Positions 16,098-24,504 of a stretch of DNA of 64,000 nucleotides are shown one piece after another. This stretch comes from Companilactobacillus futsaii JCM 17355 (lineage in GTDB: Bacteria; Bacillota; Bacilli; Lactobacillales; Lactobacillaceae): assembly GCF_001435505.1 (NCBI RefSeq), contig NZ_AZDO01000023.1:1-64000 (forward strand), given 5' to 3'. The notes beneath the pieces are model-generated. The model was not told the DNA's origin and did no database searches. It saw only the letters and a list, made by a program, of their open reading frames with translations. Position 1 is the first letter of the stretch. Each line of letters begins with the position of its first letter. The position numbers and the translations under genes are program-made.

Positions 16098-17222
16098 ATG
16101 GATCAAAATAAAACGAGTAAAGAAATCCTATTACGGATGGTTAAATCGTTCACTGAAAATGAAGTGGCACCATTTGATATGGAAATTGACCACACGAGAT
16201 CATATGTAAATGACTTATTAAATAAAATAAAAGAAACAGATTTATTGAGTACGATGTTGCCTAAGGAATATGGTGGAGCGGGCTTTGATGGGTCAACTAC
16301 TGCCGAGATGATCAATGAAATTGCGCGTGGTAATGCTAGCTTAGCAGTTACTTTGGAAGGGCATTTCAAATCGATCGACCAAATCGTTAAGTTTGGTAAT
16401 CAAGCTTTGAAAGACGAATATTTGCCTCAAGCAAAATCACGGATCATTGCCTTTTCGATGACTGAACCTAGTGGTGGTTCCAATCCTTTAGGAATTAACT
16501 CACATGCCAAACACGTTGGTGACAAGTGGATCATTAATGGTGACAAAATTATGATCACTAATGGTGGATTAGCAGAAATATACTGTGTCCTTGTTAAAAC
16601 TGCGCCTGAAGAATTGTCTTTCTTTGTCGTTGATAAAGATATGGAAGGCTTTGAATTTGGTAAGCAAGAGAACTTCTTAGGTTTGACCGGTGTACCAGTC
16701 GGTGAAATCGTAATGAACAATATCGAAGTCGATGAAAGTCATTTGTTGGGCAAAGTCGGTATGGGTAAAGAAATTGGAGACAGTGCTCATAATGATGCTC
16801 GTGTTTTGATGGGAGCCGTATTAACTGGAATCATGGAACACGAATTAGATATTGTGACTGATTACGCAACTCATAGAAAGGCTATCGATACGCCAATTAT
16901 TCAAATGCAAGGTATTCAAAGAAAGATTGCTGATATTGCCATTGCTAAAGAAACTACTAAATTGCTGTATCAAAAGGCTGCCTGGTTGAAAGATAACCGT
17001 CAAGATTATGAAGAAGAGGCTGCTATGGCAAAAGCTTATGGAAGTCGTAGTGCCGTGAAATCCGGTGACGATGCCTTACAAATCTTAGGTGGGTATGGTT
17101 ATAGTTTGGATTATCCAGTGGAACATTTGATTAGGGATGCTAGAGCAATGGAACTAGCTGAGGGTACCGTTGAAAAAATGCGGACTGAAATTGCTTTGAT
17201 TGAAGCAAAGAATAGAGCCTAG
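16098..17222 (+). CDS. Acyl-CoA dehydrogenase
   Basis: A 374-residue flavoenzyme of the acyl-CoA dehydrogenase family, expected to oxidise an acyl-CoA at C2-C3 (or run in reverse) with FAD, passing electrons to ETF. Family signatures: FSMTEPSGGSNP (about residues 117-128), GDKIMITNGG (about 147-156), and ALQILGGYGYSLDYPVEHLI then RDAR with AEGT (about 327-356). The glutamate of AEGT fits the catalytic base position, where many members have YEGT. The substrate is unknown. The ATG at 16098 has AAGGAGAG upstream, so the in-frame extension to 16044 is rejected. It heads an operon with etfB and etfA. Confidence 0.9.
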   Translation: MDQNKTSKEILLRMVKSFTENEVAPFDMEIDHTRSYVNDLLNKIKETDLLSTMLPKEYGGAGFDGSTTAEMINEIARGNASLAVTLEGHFKSIDQIVKFGNQALKDEYLPQAKSRIIAFSMTEPSGGSNPLGINSHAKHVGDKWIINGDKIMITNGGLAEIYCVLVKTAPEELSFFVVDKDMEGFEFGKQENFLGLTGVPVGEIVMNNIEVDESHLLGKVGMGKEIGDSAHNDARVLMGAVLTGIMEHELDIVTDYATHRKAIDTPIIQMQGIQRKIADIAIAKETTKLLYQKAAWLKDNRQDYEEEAAMAKAYGSRSAVKSGDDALQILGGYGYSLDYPVEHLIRDARAMELAEGTVEKMRTEIALIEAKNRA

Positions 17223-17231
17223 GGGGAAATT

Positions 17232-18029
17232 ATGAAAATAGTTGTTGGTATTAAACAAGTTCCTGAAACGACAAACGTCAAGATTAACGAAAAAACTAAG
17301 AATATTGATCGACGTGGCCTAGGTGGTGTGATTAATTCTTATGATTTGCATGCCCTACAAGCAGCTTTGGCAATTAGGAATCAAGTTGGTGGAGAAGTAA
17401 TTACTTTATCCATGGGACCAGATGATTTTGCAGTTTCCTTGCAAGAAACCTTAGCTTTAGGTGCCGATAAAGCAGTTCTTTTATCTGACCGGGCTTTTGC
17501 TGGAGCAGACACTTTAGCAACAGCCTACGTTTTAAGTGAAGCAATTAAAAAAGTTGGTCAAGTTGATTTGGTATTGGTAGGTCAACAATCAGTTGATGCA
17601 GATACTGGCCAAGTTGGACCAATCATTGCTGAAATGTTGAAAGTCCCACAAGTCACTTATGCTGATAAAATTGACGCTTTCAAAGATCATTTAGTGATTG
17701 ACCGTAAGTTAGAAAATATGGAACAAACAATTACCGCTAAATTACCAATCCTTCTAACGGCTACTGACAAAGCTAATCGTCCTAAATATACTAATGTTGT
17801 TGAAATTGCTAAGAGTTTCGATAAACCAATCATTACTTGGCATGCTGGTGATTTAGACTTAGATGAAAAACGAGTTGGACAAGCAGGATCTCCAACAATT
17901 GTTCGTTCAATTTCAGAACCACAAAAAGTGGCTAAAAAGAATCATCGTTTGTCAAACGACCCAGCTACTGCAGCTCGTGAATTAGTAGATATTTTAAAGC
18001 AAAAAAATATTTTGACGGAGGATAAGTAA
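17232..18029 (+). CDS. etfB: Electron transfer flavoprotein, beta subunit
   Basis: A 265-residue ETF beta subunit starting MKIVVGIKQVPETTNVKIN. The 'INSYDLHALQAALAIR' and 'GADKAVLLSD' motifs, and the 'VGQQSVDADTGQVGP' signature (about residues 117-131), are typical and bind AMP or FAD. It pairs with etfA, whose ATG follows the stop codon directly. The acceptor of ETF electrons is not encoded nearby (no ETF:quinone oxidoreductase). SD AGGGGGAA precedes the ATG. Confidence 0.95.
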   Translation: MKIVVGIKQVPETTNVKINEKTKNIDRRGLGGVINSYDLHALQAALAIRNQVGGEVITLSMGPDDFAVSLQETLALGADKAVLLSDRAFAGADTLATAYVLSEAIKKVGQVDLVLVGQQSVDADTGQVGPIIAEMLKVPQVTYADKIDAFKDHLVIDRKLENMEQTITAKLPILLTATDKANRPKYTNVVEIAKSFDKPIITWHAGDLDLDEKRVGQAGSPTIVRSISEPQKVAKKNHRLSNDPATAARELVDILKQKNILTEDK

Positions 18030-18998
18030 ATGACAGCAATAGAGGAAAATTGGATTTTTGCGGAAAATGATTTAGATGAAATCAATCCAGTAACTTTTCA
18101 ATTAATTACTAAAATGAATCAAATCAGCCATGATCCAGTAGTAGTTATCTTGATTGAAAAAAACGCCGCCAATTTAGAAAAGGTCTTGAGTGCTTATGGT
18201 CCAGATAAAATTATTACCATTAAAGACGATGCCTTAGCTACTGGAGACGATTTAGAAATCACTGATGCTTTAGCTAACTTGATTGAGAAAAAGGGCACAC
18301 CTAATACGTTGATTTTTCCAGCTACAGTTGCTGGTCGTTCAATTGCGCCAAGATTGCAAGCTCGTCTACAAACAGGCTTGACAGCTGACTGTTTAGACTT
18401 GCATTTTGAAGGCAATTTATTAATTCAAACCAAACCCTCATATGGCGACAATATTATGTGTGAAATCACAATACCAGAGTGTCGCCCACAGATGGTCACA
18501 GCCCGTCCCAATGTTTTCAGTTCTGAAAAGAAAATAAATCCAAATTTGGAAATTGAAACAGTTTCCAACATACAATGGAAGAAAGACGATCAATTACAAA
18601 TAAAAAGTCGTGTTTTACTTGCTCAAAAAGCTAAGGATATCAAGCAAGCAAAGCACGTTGTAGCCATCGGACGTGGTAGTAAAACCGCTAAGGACATTGA
18701 AGGTGCTGTGAGCTTAGCTAAGAAGTTAAATGCAAGTCTTGGGGTGACACGTCCACTGACAGATTTGGATACGTTTACGATTGCTGATCAGATTGGTCAA
18801 AGTGGCCAAACGATTGCTCCTGATTTACTGATCAATTTGGGAATTTCTGGAGCTGTTCAATATACTTCAGGAATATCAAATGCCAAAATTGTTGTTTCGA
18901 TTAATACGGATAAAAACGCACAAATTTTCAAGCATTCAGATTATTTTTTTGTTGGGAATGCTCAGGAATTCGCTAAGTCGCTTGAAGCTATACTATAA
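18030..18998 (+). CDS. etfA: Electron transfer flavoprotein, alpha subunit
   Basis: A 322-residue ETF alpha subunit. The N-terminal half holds ATVAGRSIAPRLQARLQTGL (about residues 97-116). The C-terminal FAD domain has 'VAIGRGSKTAKDIEGAVSLA' (about 211-230), 'IGQSGQTIAPDLLINLGISG' (about 255-274) and 'VVSINTDKNAQIFKHSDYFF'. It would hold FAD and receive electrons from the acyl-CoA dehydrogenase. SD ACGGAGGAT lies within the end of etfB. It ends the operon before a terminator. Confidence 0.95.
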   Translation: MTAIEENWIFAENDLDEINPVTFQLITKMNQISHDPVVVILIEKNAANLEKVLSAYGPDKIITIKDDALATGDDLEITDALANLIEKKGTPNTLIFPATVAGRSIAPRLQARLQTGLTADCLDLHFEGNLLIQTKPSYGDNIMCEITIPECRPQMVTARPNVFSSEKKINPNLEIETVSNIQWKKDDQLQIKSRVLLAQKAKDIKQAKHVVAIGRGSKTAKDIEGAVSLAKKLNASLGVTRPLTDLDTFTIADQIGQSGQTIAPDLLINLGISGAVQYTSGISNAKIVVSINTDKNAQIFKHSDYFFVGNAQEFAKSLEAIL

Positions 18999-19008
18999 CT
19001 ACAATACT

Positions 19009-19043
19009 TCTCCTATTCTAATTCATAGATAGGGGATTTTTTT
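19009..19043 (+). terminator. Terminator of the acd-etfBA operon
   Basis: CTCCTATTCTA and TAGATAGGGGA pair with one bulge, followed by a T-run of seven. Confidence 0.8.
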
Positions 19044-19113
19044 GGAATAAATGGTTTAAAATAGTAGTAATAATTTGCATAAGCAAAATATATTTGTTAG
19101 GGTTATAAGGGTC

Positions 19114-19149
19114 GTTGTTATTTCTCTATTGTTAAATAACAGCTTTTTT
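19114..19149 (+). terminator. Terminator-like hairpin in the opuA leader
   Basis: GTTGTTATTT (19114-19123) pairs perfectly, with one G-U, with AAATAACAGC (19134-19143), followed by six T residues. It lies about 57 bases before the opuAA start and after a complete terminator of the previous operon. It may be an attenuator of the betaine transporter rather than a second terminator. A small hairpin TTTGC-ATAA-GCAAA precedes it at 19074-19087. Confidence 0.6.
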
Positions 19150-19206
19150 ATTTCTAAATATTGAGCATAAAAGTAAGTTTAATCAATTCCAAGAATGGGG
19201 GATTTA

Positions 19207-20418
19207 ATGAGTACTAATAAGAGTACAAAAGTAGAAGTCAAAAACTTAACAAAAATCTTTGGTAAGAGAATCGCCAAAGCTAAAGAGTTAAGCAGACAAG
19301 GAAAAGATAAATCAGAAATTCTCAAAGAAACAGGTGCCACAGTCGGTGTAGACCGAGCAGATTTCAAGATTTATGATGGTGAAATTTTCGTTATCATGGG
19401 TCTATCTGGTAGTGGTAAGTCAACATTGGTAAGAATGATCAATCGTCTTATCGACCCAACAGAGGGGGAAGTTTTGATTGATGGCGAAAACGTCATGAAG
19501 ATGGATAAGAAGAAGCTTCGTGATGTTCGTCGTAAGAAAATGAGTATGGTTTTCCAAAACTTTGGATTGTTGCCTAACAGAACAATTTTGGAAAACGCTG
19601 AATATGGCTTGGAAATTCAAGGGGTAGATAAAGATACTCGTGAAAAGAAAGCCAATGAAGCACTAGAAACAGTCGGTATTACAGGTTACAACGAAGAATA
19701 CCCTGATCAATTATCAGGTGGTATGCAACAGCGTGTTGGTTTAGCTCGTGCACTAGCCAACGACCCCGAAATATTACTAATGGATGAGGCTTTCTCAGCT
19801 CTTGATCCATTGAACAGAACCGACATGCAAGATCAATTGTTGGATATTCAAGATCGATTGCATAAGACAATCATCTTTATCAGTCACGATTTGAACGAAG
19901 CGTTGAAGATTGGTGATCGAATTATGATCATGAAGGATGCTCGTGTCATTCAAACTGGTACGCCAGAAGATATCTTGACACACCCTGCTAATGAATATGT
20001 CGAAAACTTTATTGAAAACGTTGATAGAAGTAAGGTTCTTACTGCTGGTAATGTTATGATTCGTCCAATGACAATCAACATTGAAAAGGCTGGTCCACGC
20101 TTGACCTTGAAGATGATGAAGGCTAACGAAGTTTCAACAGCTTATATCGTCAACAATGAACGTAAATTGATTGGTGTCGTCGATGCCAATGATGTGATTA
20201 AATTAGTTCGCGAGAAGAAAGGGGATATTACACCTATTATTCAAACCAAAGTTCCTACAACAGATGAAGATACTCCAATTTCAGACTTGATGGATGATAT
20301 CTCACAAACAGGTATTCCGTTTGCCGTTGTTAACGACAAGAGACAATTGAAAGGAATCATTGTTCGTGGTGCCGTACTAGGTGCCCTTGCAGGAAATGAG
20401 GTGAGCGATTTTGAATAG
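19207..20418 (+). CDS. opuAA: Glycine betaine/proline ABC transporter, ATPase with CBS pair
   Basis: A 403-residue ATPase of the OpuA/ProV type. Walker A GLSGSGKST (about residues 61-69), signature LSGGMQQRVGLARALA (about 170-185), Walker B ILLMDEAFSALDP (about 191-203). Two C-terminal CBS domains (about 275-400) in OpuA systems sense ionic strength or cyclic di-AMP. It powers uptake of compatible solutes under osmotic stress. The ATG at 19207 has GGGGGA upstream; the in-frame ATG at 19195 does not. It overlaps the permease gene by eight bases. Confidence 0.94.
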   Translation: MSTNKSTKVEVKNLTKIFGKRIAKAKELSRQGKDKSEILKETGATVGVDRADFKIYDGEIFVIMGLSGSGKSTLVRMINRLIDPTEGEVLIDGENVMKMDKKKLRDVRRKKMSMVFQNFGLLPNRTILENAEYGLEIQGVDKDTREKKANEALETVGITGYNEEYPDQLSGGMQQRVGLARALANDPEILLMDEAFSALDPLNRTDMQDQLLDIQDRLHKTIIFISHDLNEALKIGDRIMIMKDARVIQTGTPEDILTHPANEYVENFIENVDRSKVLTAGNVMIRPMTINIEKAGPRLTLKMMKANEVSTAYIVNNERKLIGVVDANDVIKLVREKKGDITPIIQTKVPTTDEDTPISDLMDDISQTGIPFAVVNDKRQLKGIIVRGAVLGALAGNEVSDFE

Positions 20419-21277
20419 TCTTTTATTATTAGGTAGTATTCCAAAACTTCCATTAGCTAACTGGATCGATGGTTTCGTCGACTGGTTAGTTCAATTCACT
20501 GGTTTCTTCAATGCCGTTACTAATTTCATCGGCTCAATCAACAATGCTTTCCAATGGGTCTTTGATGCTTTGCCAATTTGGTTATTCATCGTTTTGATTT
20601 TGGCATTAACTTATTACGTTAACCGTGATAAACAAAATTGGAGCTTATTGATATTTGAATTCTTAGGCTTATTACTTATTTGGAATTTGAATTATTGGCG
20701 CGATATGACACAAACTTTGACGTTAGTTTTAACATCTAGTTTGATTGCGTTAGTAATTGGTATTCCACTTGGTATTTTAATGGCTAAGAGTCACATTGCC
20801 GAAGTTATCTTGAAACCTATTCTTGATTTCATGCAGACAATGCCAGCTTTCGTTTACTTGATTCCTGCCGTTGCTTTGTTCGGTATCGGTATGGTTCCAG
20901 GTATCGTAGCTTCAGTTATTTTCGCTATGCCACCAACAGTTAGAATGACGAATATGGGTATTCGTGAAGTTCCTGATGAATTGATTGAAGCCGCTGATTC
21001 ATTCGGTTCTACAGAATGGCAAAAATTGTTCAAGGTTGAATTGCCAATCGCCAAAACTAGTTTGATGGCTGGTGTTAACCAAAGTATGATGCTTTCACTT
21101 TCAATGGTTGTTATTGCTTCTATGATCGGTGCTATGGGACTTGGTACAAAAGTTTACTTCGCCGTTGGTAGAAATGATGCTGGTAATGGTTTCGCTGCTG
21201 GTTTGGCAATCGTTATCTTGGCAATTATTTTGGATAGATTGACTCAATCACTAACAAGAACACGCAGAAAAAACTAG
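20411..21277 (+). CDS. opuAB: Glycine betaine ABC transporter, permease
   Basis: A 288-residue integral membrane protein of the ProW/OpuAB type with about seven helices. The EAA-like loop 'IREVPDELIEAADSFGSTEW' (about residues 190-209) contacts the ATPase. It starts at TTG 20411 within the end of opuAA, with GAGGTGAG upstream, indicating coupled translation. Here the permease and the binding protein are separate polypeptides, whereas in some lactic acid bacteria they are fused. Confidence 0.93.
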   Translation: MNSLLLLGSIPKLPLANWIDGFVDWLVQFTGFFNAVTNFIGSINNAFQWVFDALPIWLFIVLILALTYYVNRDKQNWSLLIFEFLGLLLIWNLNYWRDMTQTLTLVLTSSLIALVIGIPLGILMAKSHIAEVILKPILDFMQTMPAFVYLIPAVALFGIGMVPGIVASVIFAMPPTVRMTNMGIREVPDELIEAADSFGSTEWQKLFKVELPIAKTSLMAGVNQSMMLSLSMVVIASMIGAMGLGTKVYFAVGRNDAGNGFAAGLAIVILAIILDRLTQSLTRTRRKN

Positions 21278-21287
21278 GAGGGATTTT

Positions 21288-22193
21288 TTGAAAAAACAAA
21301 AGTTTATTAAACTTTTCTTATTAGCTTTATTAATTATCCCAATTATTTCCGCATGTAGTTCCCAGACAGCTCCATACAACAGTAAGGAAAAGTTGGGCCC
21401 CCAAATTAATTACACGATTACTGGTATTGATGCTGGTGCTGGTGTGATGGCGTCAACTCAAAGTGCCTTGTCTGATTACAAGTTGGCTGATAATAACTGG
21501 CAATTACAACCTAGTTCAACTTCAGCTATGACTAGTACACTGGACAAAGCCTACAAAGCCAAGCAACCAATTGTAGTTACTGGTTGGCAACCACATTGGA
21601 TGTTCACAAAGTACAATATGAAATTCTTGAAAGATCCAAAGAATTCCTTTGGTAAAGCTGAACATATCAGTACTATTGTTCGTAAGGGTTTAAAGAAAGA
21701 TTCACCTGAAGCTTATACGATTTTAGACCGTTTCCACTGGACTCCTACACAAATGTCTGATGTTATGTTGAAGGTCAATGATGGAATGGAACCTAAAGAA
21801 GCTGCTAAACAGTGGATCAAGAAAAATCCTAAGGTCGTTTCACAATGGACTAAGGGTGTCAAAAAAGTTCATGGTAAGTCAATCAAGCTAACTTATGTGG
21901 CTTGGGATTCTGAAATTGCTTCGACTAACGTAATTGCTGAAGTGTTGAAAGAACAAGGCTACAAAGTAACCATCCAATCAATGGAAATGCAACCAGTTTG
22001 GGCTTCAATTGCCACGAAAGCTGCTGATGCTACCGTTAGTGCTTGGTTACCTAAGACGTCTGCTAAATTCTATTCTGATTATAAGGGTAGATTTGAAGAT
22101 TTAGGTGCTAACTTAAATGGTGCCAAAGTTGGATTGGCCGTGCCAACTTACATGAAAAACATCAATTCTATTGAAGATTTAAAAACAAAATAA
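21288..22193 (+). CDS. opuAC: Glycine betaine ABC transporter, substrate-binding lipoprotein
   Basis: A 301-residue lipoprotein. The signal peptide and lipobox IISACSS (Cys about residue 23) predict membrane anchoring. The body has OpuAC features, including several tryptophans (VTGWQPHWMF about 97-106, LTYVAWDSEIAS about 201-212, VSAWLPKTSA about 246-255) that form an aromatic box for quaternary amines in this family. It starts at TTG 21288 with AGGAGGGA upstream. It ends the opuA operon before a terminator. Confidence 0.93.
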   Translation: MKKQKFIKLFLLALLIIPIISACSSQTAPYNSKEKLGPQINYTITGIDAGAGVMASTQSALSDYKLADNNWQLQPSSTSAMTSTLDKAYKAKQPIVVTGWQPHWMFTKYNMKFLKDPKNSFGKAEHISTIVRKGLKKDSPEAYTILDRFHWTPTQMSDVMLKVNDGMEPKEAAKQWIKKNPKVVSQWTKGVKKVHGKSIKLTYVAWDSEIASTNVIAEVLKEQGYKVTIQSMEMQPVWASIATKAADATVSAWLPKTSAKFYSDYKGRFEDLGANLNGAKVGLAVPTYMKNINSIEDLKTK

Positions 22194-22201
22194 TAAAAGT
22201 T

Positions 22202-22230
22202 AAAAAATGGAAGAAATTCCATTTTTTTTT
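22202..22230 (+). terminator. Terminator of the opuA operon
   Basis: AATGGAA and TTCCATT pair around GAAA, flanked by an A-run and followed by eight or more T residues. Confidence 0.8.
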
Positions 22231-22415
22231 GCGCTTAAAATCTTTTTTATATACTAATGGAATATTTAATTAATTTGTTATTCCTTATATCATATGAAAT
22301 AATATTTAGAAATAAGACAAAACATCTACTTATTGTGTATTTCAATGACATGGCATAAAGGAGGGGATATAATTAAATTAATTATAATATGAAATTTTTA
22401 TATAGGGGCGATGGC

Positions 22416-23279
22416 GTGGATATACAGACGTTTATTGATAAAAGAAAAAAATTAGGTCTCTCCCAAAAAGAATTAAGTAACGGCATTTGCACTCAAGCGA
22501 CTCTCAGCAAATTTGAAAATAATGGTAAGATTCCTTCCTTGAAGATTTTGATTCAATTGTGCAATCGTTTGGATTTGTCTCTAGATAGTATCATTGGTGT
22601 CAGTGATAATAAGAGTCAACAAGTTATCAAGCAAATGAATAAAGCTGAATTCAATTTGATAATTCAAGAATATGAAGAATCTTGGGAAATCATTAAGGCA
22701 ATTGATCCAAAAGATTTGGCTGATGATCGTGATGCCATGATGCAATATTATTATCTCAAAGGTTACTTAAATGTTTTGGACGATGGAGACTTGTTTGATG
22801 CGGTCTTCGATTTCAATCGGATTCTCTCCGAATTAGATAGCCACGGTGAAACCATCTTTACTTTCTTGTCATTTGTTGGCATGGGAATGGTTTACGCTAA
22901 GCAAGGCGATGATCAAAAGAGTGAATACTATTTCAGCAAAGTATTTAGCAATATTTATACGATGTCGATCGATGATGTAAACAAGATTTGGCGTTATATT
23001 AATATTATTTTTTATTGTGCTATTTACTACTCAGAGAGAAATGATTTGGAAACAGCTAATGCACTTTTGAAATACGGTGTAAAGATTTGTGCAGAAAATC
23101 ATGTGACTTATTACATTGCACGGATTTATGCACAGTTAGCTATGAATGAAAGTCGTGTCAATGGCAACAATAAAAGAGTACGCAACTTTATGAACAAAGC
23201 GTTGGTCTTTTCAGAATTTAATCAAAATGAAAAAGAAGTTGCTTTGATCAAACGTTGGGTTGCCAGCAATAAATTATAA
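22416..23279 (+). CDS. XRE-family regulator with C-terminal TPR-like region (Rgg-type)
   Basis: A 287-residue protein. The N-terminal helix-turn-helix (KLGLSQKELSNGICTQATLS, about residues 9-28, then KFENNGKIPS) is followed by about 220 helical residues in repeat-like pairs, as in Rgg/MutR and other peptide-sensing regulators. I prefer the GTG at 22416 with AGGGG seven bases upstream; an ATG at 22389 in frame has no close SD. The effector is unknown and no convincing pheromone gene is adjacent. It is flanked by terminators, so it is monocistronic. Confidence 0.82.
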   Translation: MDIQTFIDKRKKLGLSQKELSNGICTQATLSKFENNGKIPSLKILIQLCNRLDLSLDSIIGVSDNKSQQVIKQMNKAEFNLIIQEYEESWEIIKAIDPKDLADDRDAMMQYYYLKGYLNVLDDGDLFDAVFDFNRILSELDSHGETIFTFLSFVGMGMVYAKQGDDQKSEYYFSKVFSNIYTMSIDDVNKIWRYINIIFYCAIYYSERNDLETANALLKYGVKICAENHVTYYIARIYAQLAMNESRVNGNNKRVRNFMNKALVFSEFNQNEKEVALIKRWVASNKL

Positions 23280-23287
23280 TTCTTATT

Positions 23288-23327
23288 AAAGAAGACTCTA
23301 CAAATTATTGTGGGGTCTTCTTTTTTG
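23288..23327 (+). terminator. Terminator of the XRE-type regulator
   Basis: AAGAAGACTCTACA and TGTGGGGTCTTCTT pair around a short loop, ending in six T residues. Confidence 0.85.
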
Positions 23328-23363
23328 TTATGATAGACAATAAATATAGTTAGGAGAGAAATT

Positions 23364-24485
23364 ATGAATATCAGCCGCAAGCAAGTTATTAAATACGGGA
23401 TAGTAGTCGTGATATTGCTATTTTTATTAGTTTATCCAGCACAAATTTATAAAATAACCTTAAACTTATTCGGTGTTATTTTGCCATTAGTTTTGGGAGC
23501 CGTTTTGGCTTATGCACTCAATATTTTGTGCGTCCGGATAGAAAAACATTTCTTTCCTAATACTAAAATCAAATGGATTCAAAAGACACGGCGGATGTGG
23601 GTGATCTTATTGTCACTGTTGATTGTGATTTTAGTCATGATTGGAGTATTCAGATTAGTCTTACCACAATTTATCAGTGCTTTGACTAATTTCTTTAGTT
23701 CAATTCCTTCAATTGTGTCGGATTTATCTAATTTTGCTGAGAAATTAAATAAGAATTCTGTTATTTCTGATCAATTGGAATCTCTCAACGTTGATTGGAC
23801 TAGTGTGCAAAATAAAGTTATGAAATTTTTAACAAGTGTTGGTGGTGGTGCATTAGGATCATCCATTAAATTAGTAACAAGTTTTGCTAAAGGTTTGTTC
23901 AATTTCATTCTAGCTTTTACTTTTGCTATTTATATTTTGGCCTCCAAAGAAAAATTAGTTGCCCAAATAAAAAAAGCTGGTCGTGCTTTTATCAAGCCGG
24001 TTCATTTGAAAAAGGCAAATTATGTTTTGTCGGTAACTAACAAAATGTTCAGTAGTTTCATTGTTGGACAAGTTACTGAAGCAATTATTTTAGGGACATT
24101 GTGTTCCTTAGGTATGGTCTTGTTCAAATTTCCTTATGCGCTACCAGTTGGAGCTTTTGTCGGCGTGACATCCTTGATTCCAATCTTGGGTGCTTGGATG
24201 GGTGGAGCCGTCGGTTTCTTGTTGATTGCCGTGGAATCGCCAATTGATGCGATTTTGTTCATCATCTTTATCTTAGTATTGCAACAATTAGAGAGCAATT
24301 TGATTTATCCAAAAGTTGTTGGTACTTCGATTGGACTACCGGGTATCTGGGTATTGGGTGCTATCACGATTGGTGGCGGTCTTGGAGGAATTGTCGGGAT
24401 GCTATTGGGAGTTCCTGTGGCAGCCACAATTTATCAATTAGTAAAAAATGAATCTGATCGTCGTTTAAGTAAAACGAATTTATAA
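23364..24485 (+). CDS. AI-2E family transporter-like membrane protein
   Basis: A 373-residue polytopic protein of the AI-2E/PerM/YtvI family. N-terminal helices (about 9-50, 71-94) precede a soluble segment (about 95-150). Later helices include the conserved stretch VGAFVGVTSLIPILGAWMGG (about 262-281), with VLQQLESNLIYPKVVG (about 306-321). Some members export autoinducer-2, others act as sodium/proton antiporters, so the substrate is open. SD AGGAGAGA precedes the ATG. It may be co-transcribed with the next gene, 19 bases downstream. Confidence 0.88.
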   Translation: MNISRKQVIKYGIVVVILLFLLVYPAQIYKITLNLFGVILPLVLGAVLAYALNILCVRIEKHFFPNTKIKWIQKTRRMWVILLSLLIVILVMIGVFRLVLPQFISALTNFFSSIPSIVSDLSNFAEKLNKNSVISDQLESLNVDWTSVQNKVMKFLTSVGGGALGSSIKLVTSFAKGLFNFILAFTFAIYILASKEKLVAQIKKAGRAFIKPVHLKKANYVLSVTNKMFSSFIVGQVTEAIILGTLCSLGMVLFKFPYALPVGAFVGVTSLIPILGAWMGGAVGFLLIAVESPIDAILFIIFILVLQQLESNLIYPKVVGTSIGLPGIWVLGAITIGGGLGGIVGMLLGVPVAATIYQLVKNESDRRLSKTNL

Positions 24486-24504
24486 AAAATGAGGTGCAAT
24501 AATT

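Noticed and set aside
19044-19206. Cyclic di-AMP (ydaO/yuaA) riboswitch ahead of opuAA
   Set aside because: The leader is too short and I could not find the conserved ydaO elements; only simple hairpins are visible.
22257-22358. A 33-codon hydrophobic ORF (MEYLINLLFLISYE...) just upstream of the Rgg-type regulator, as a possible peptide pheromone
   Set aside because: No Shine-Dalgarno site before the ATG and an A/T-only composition consistent with chance; no processing motif visible.
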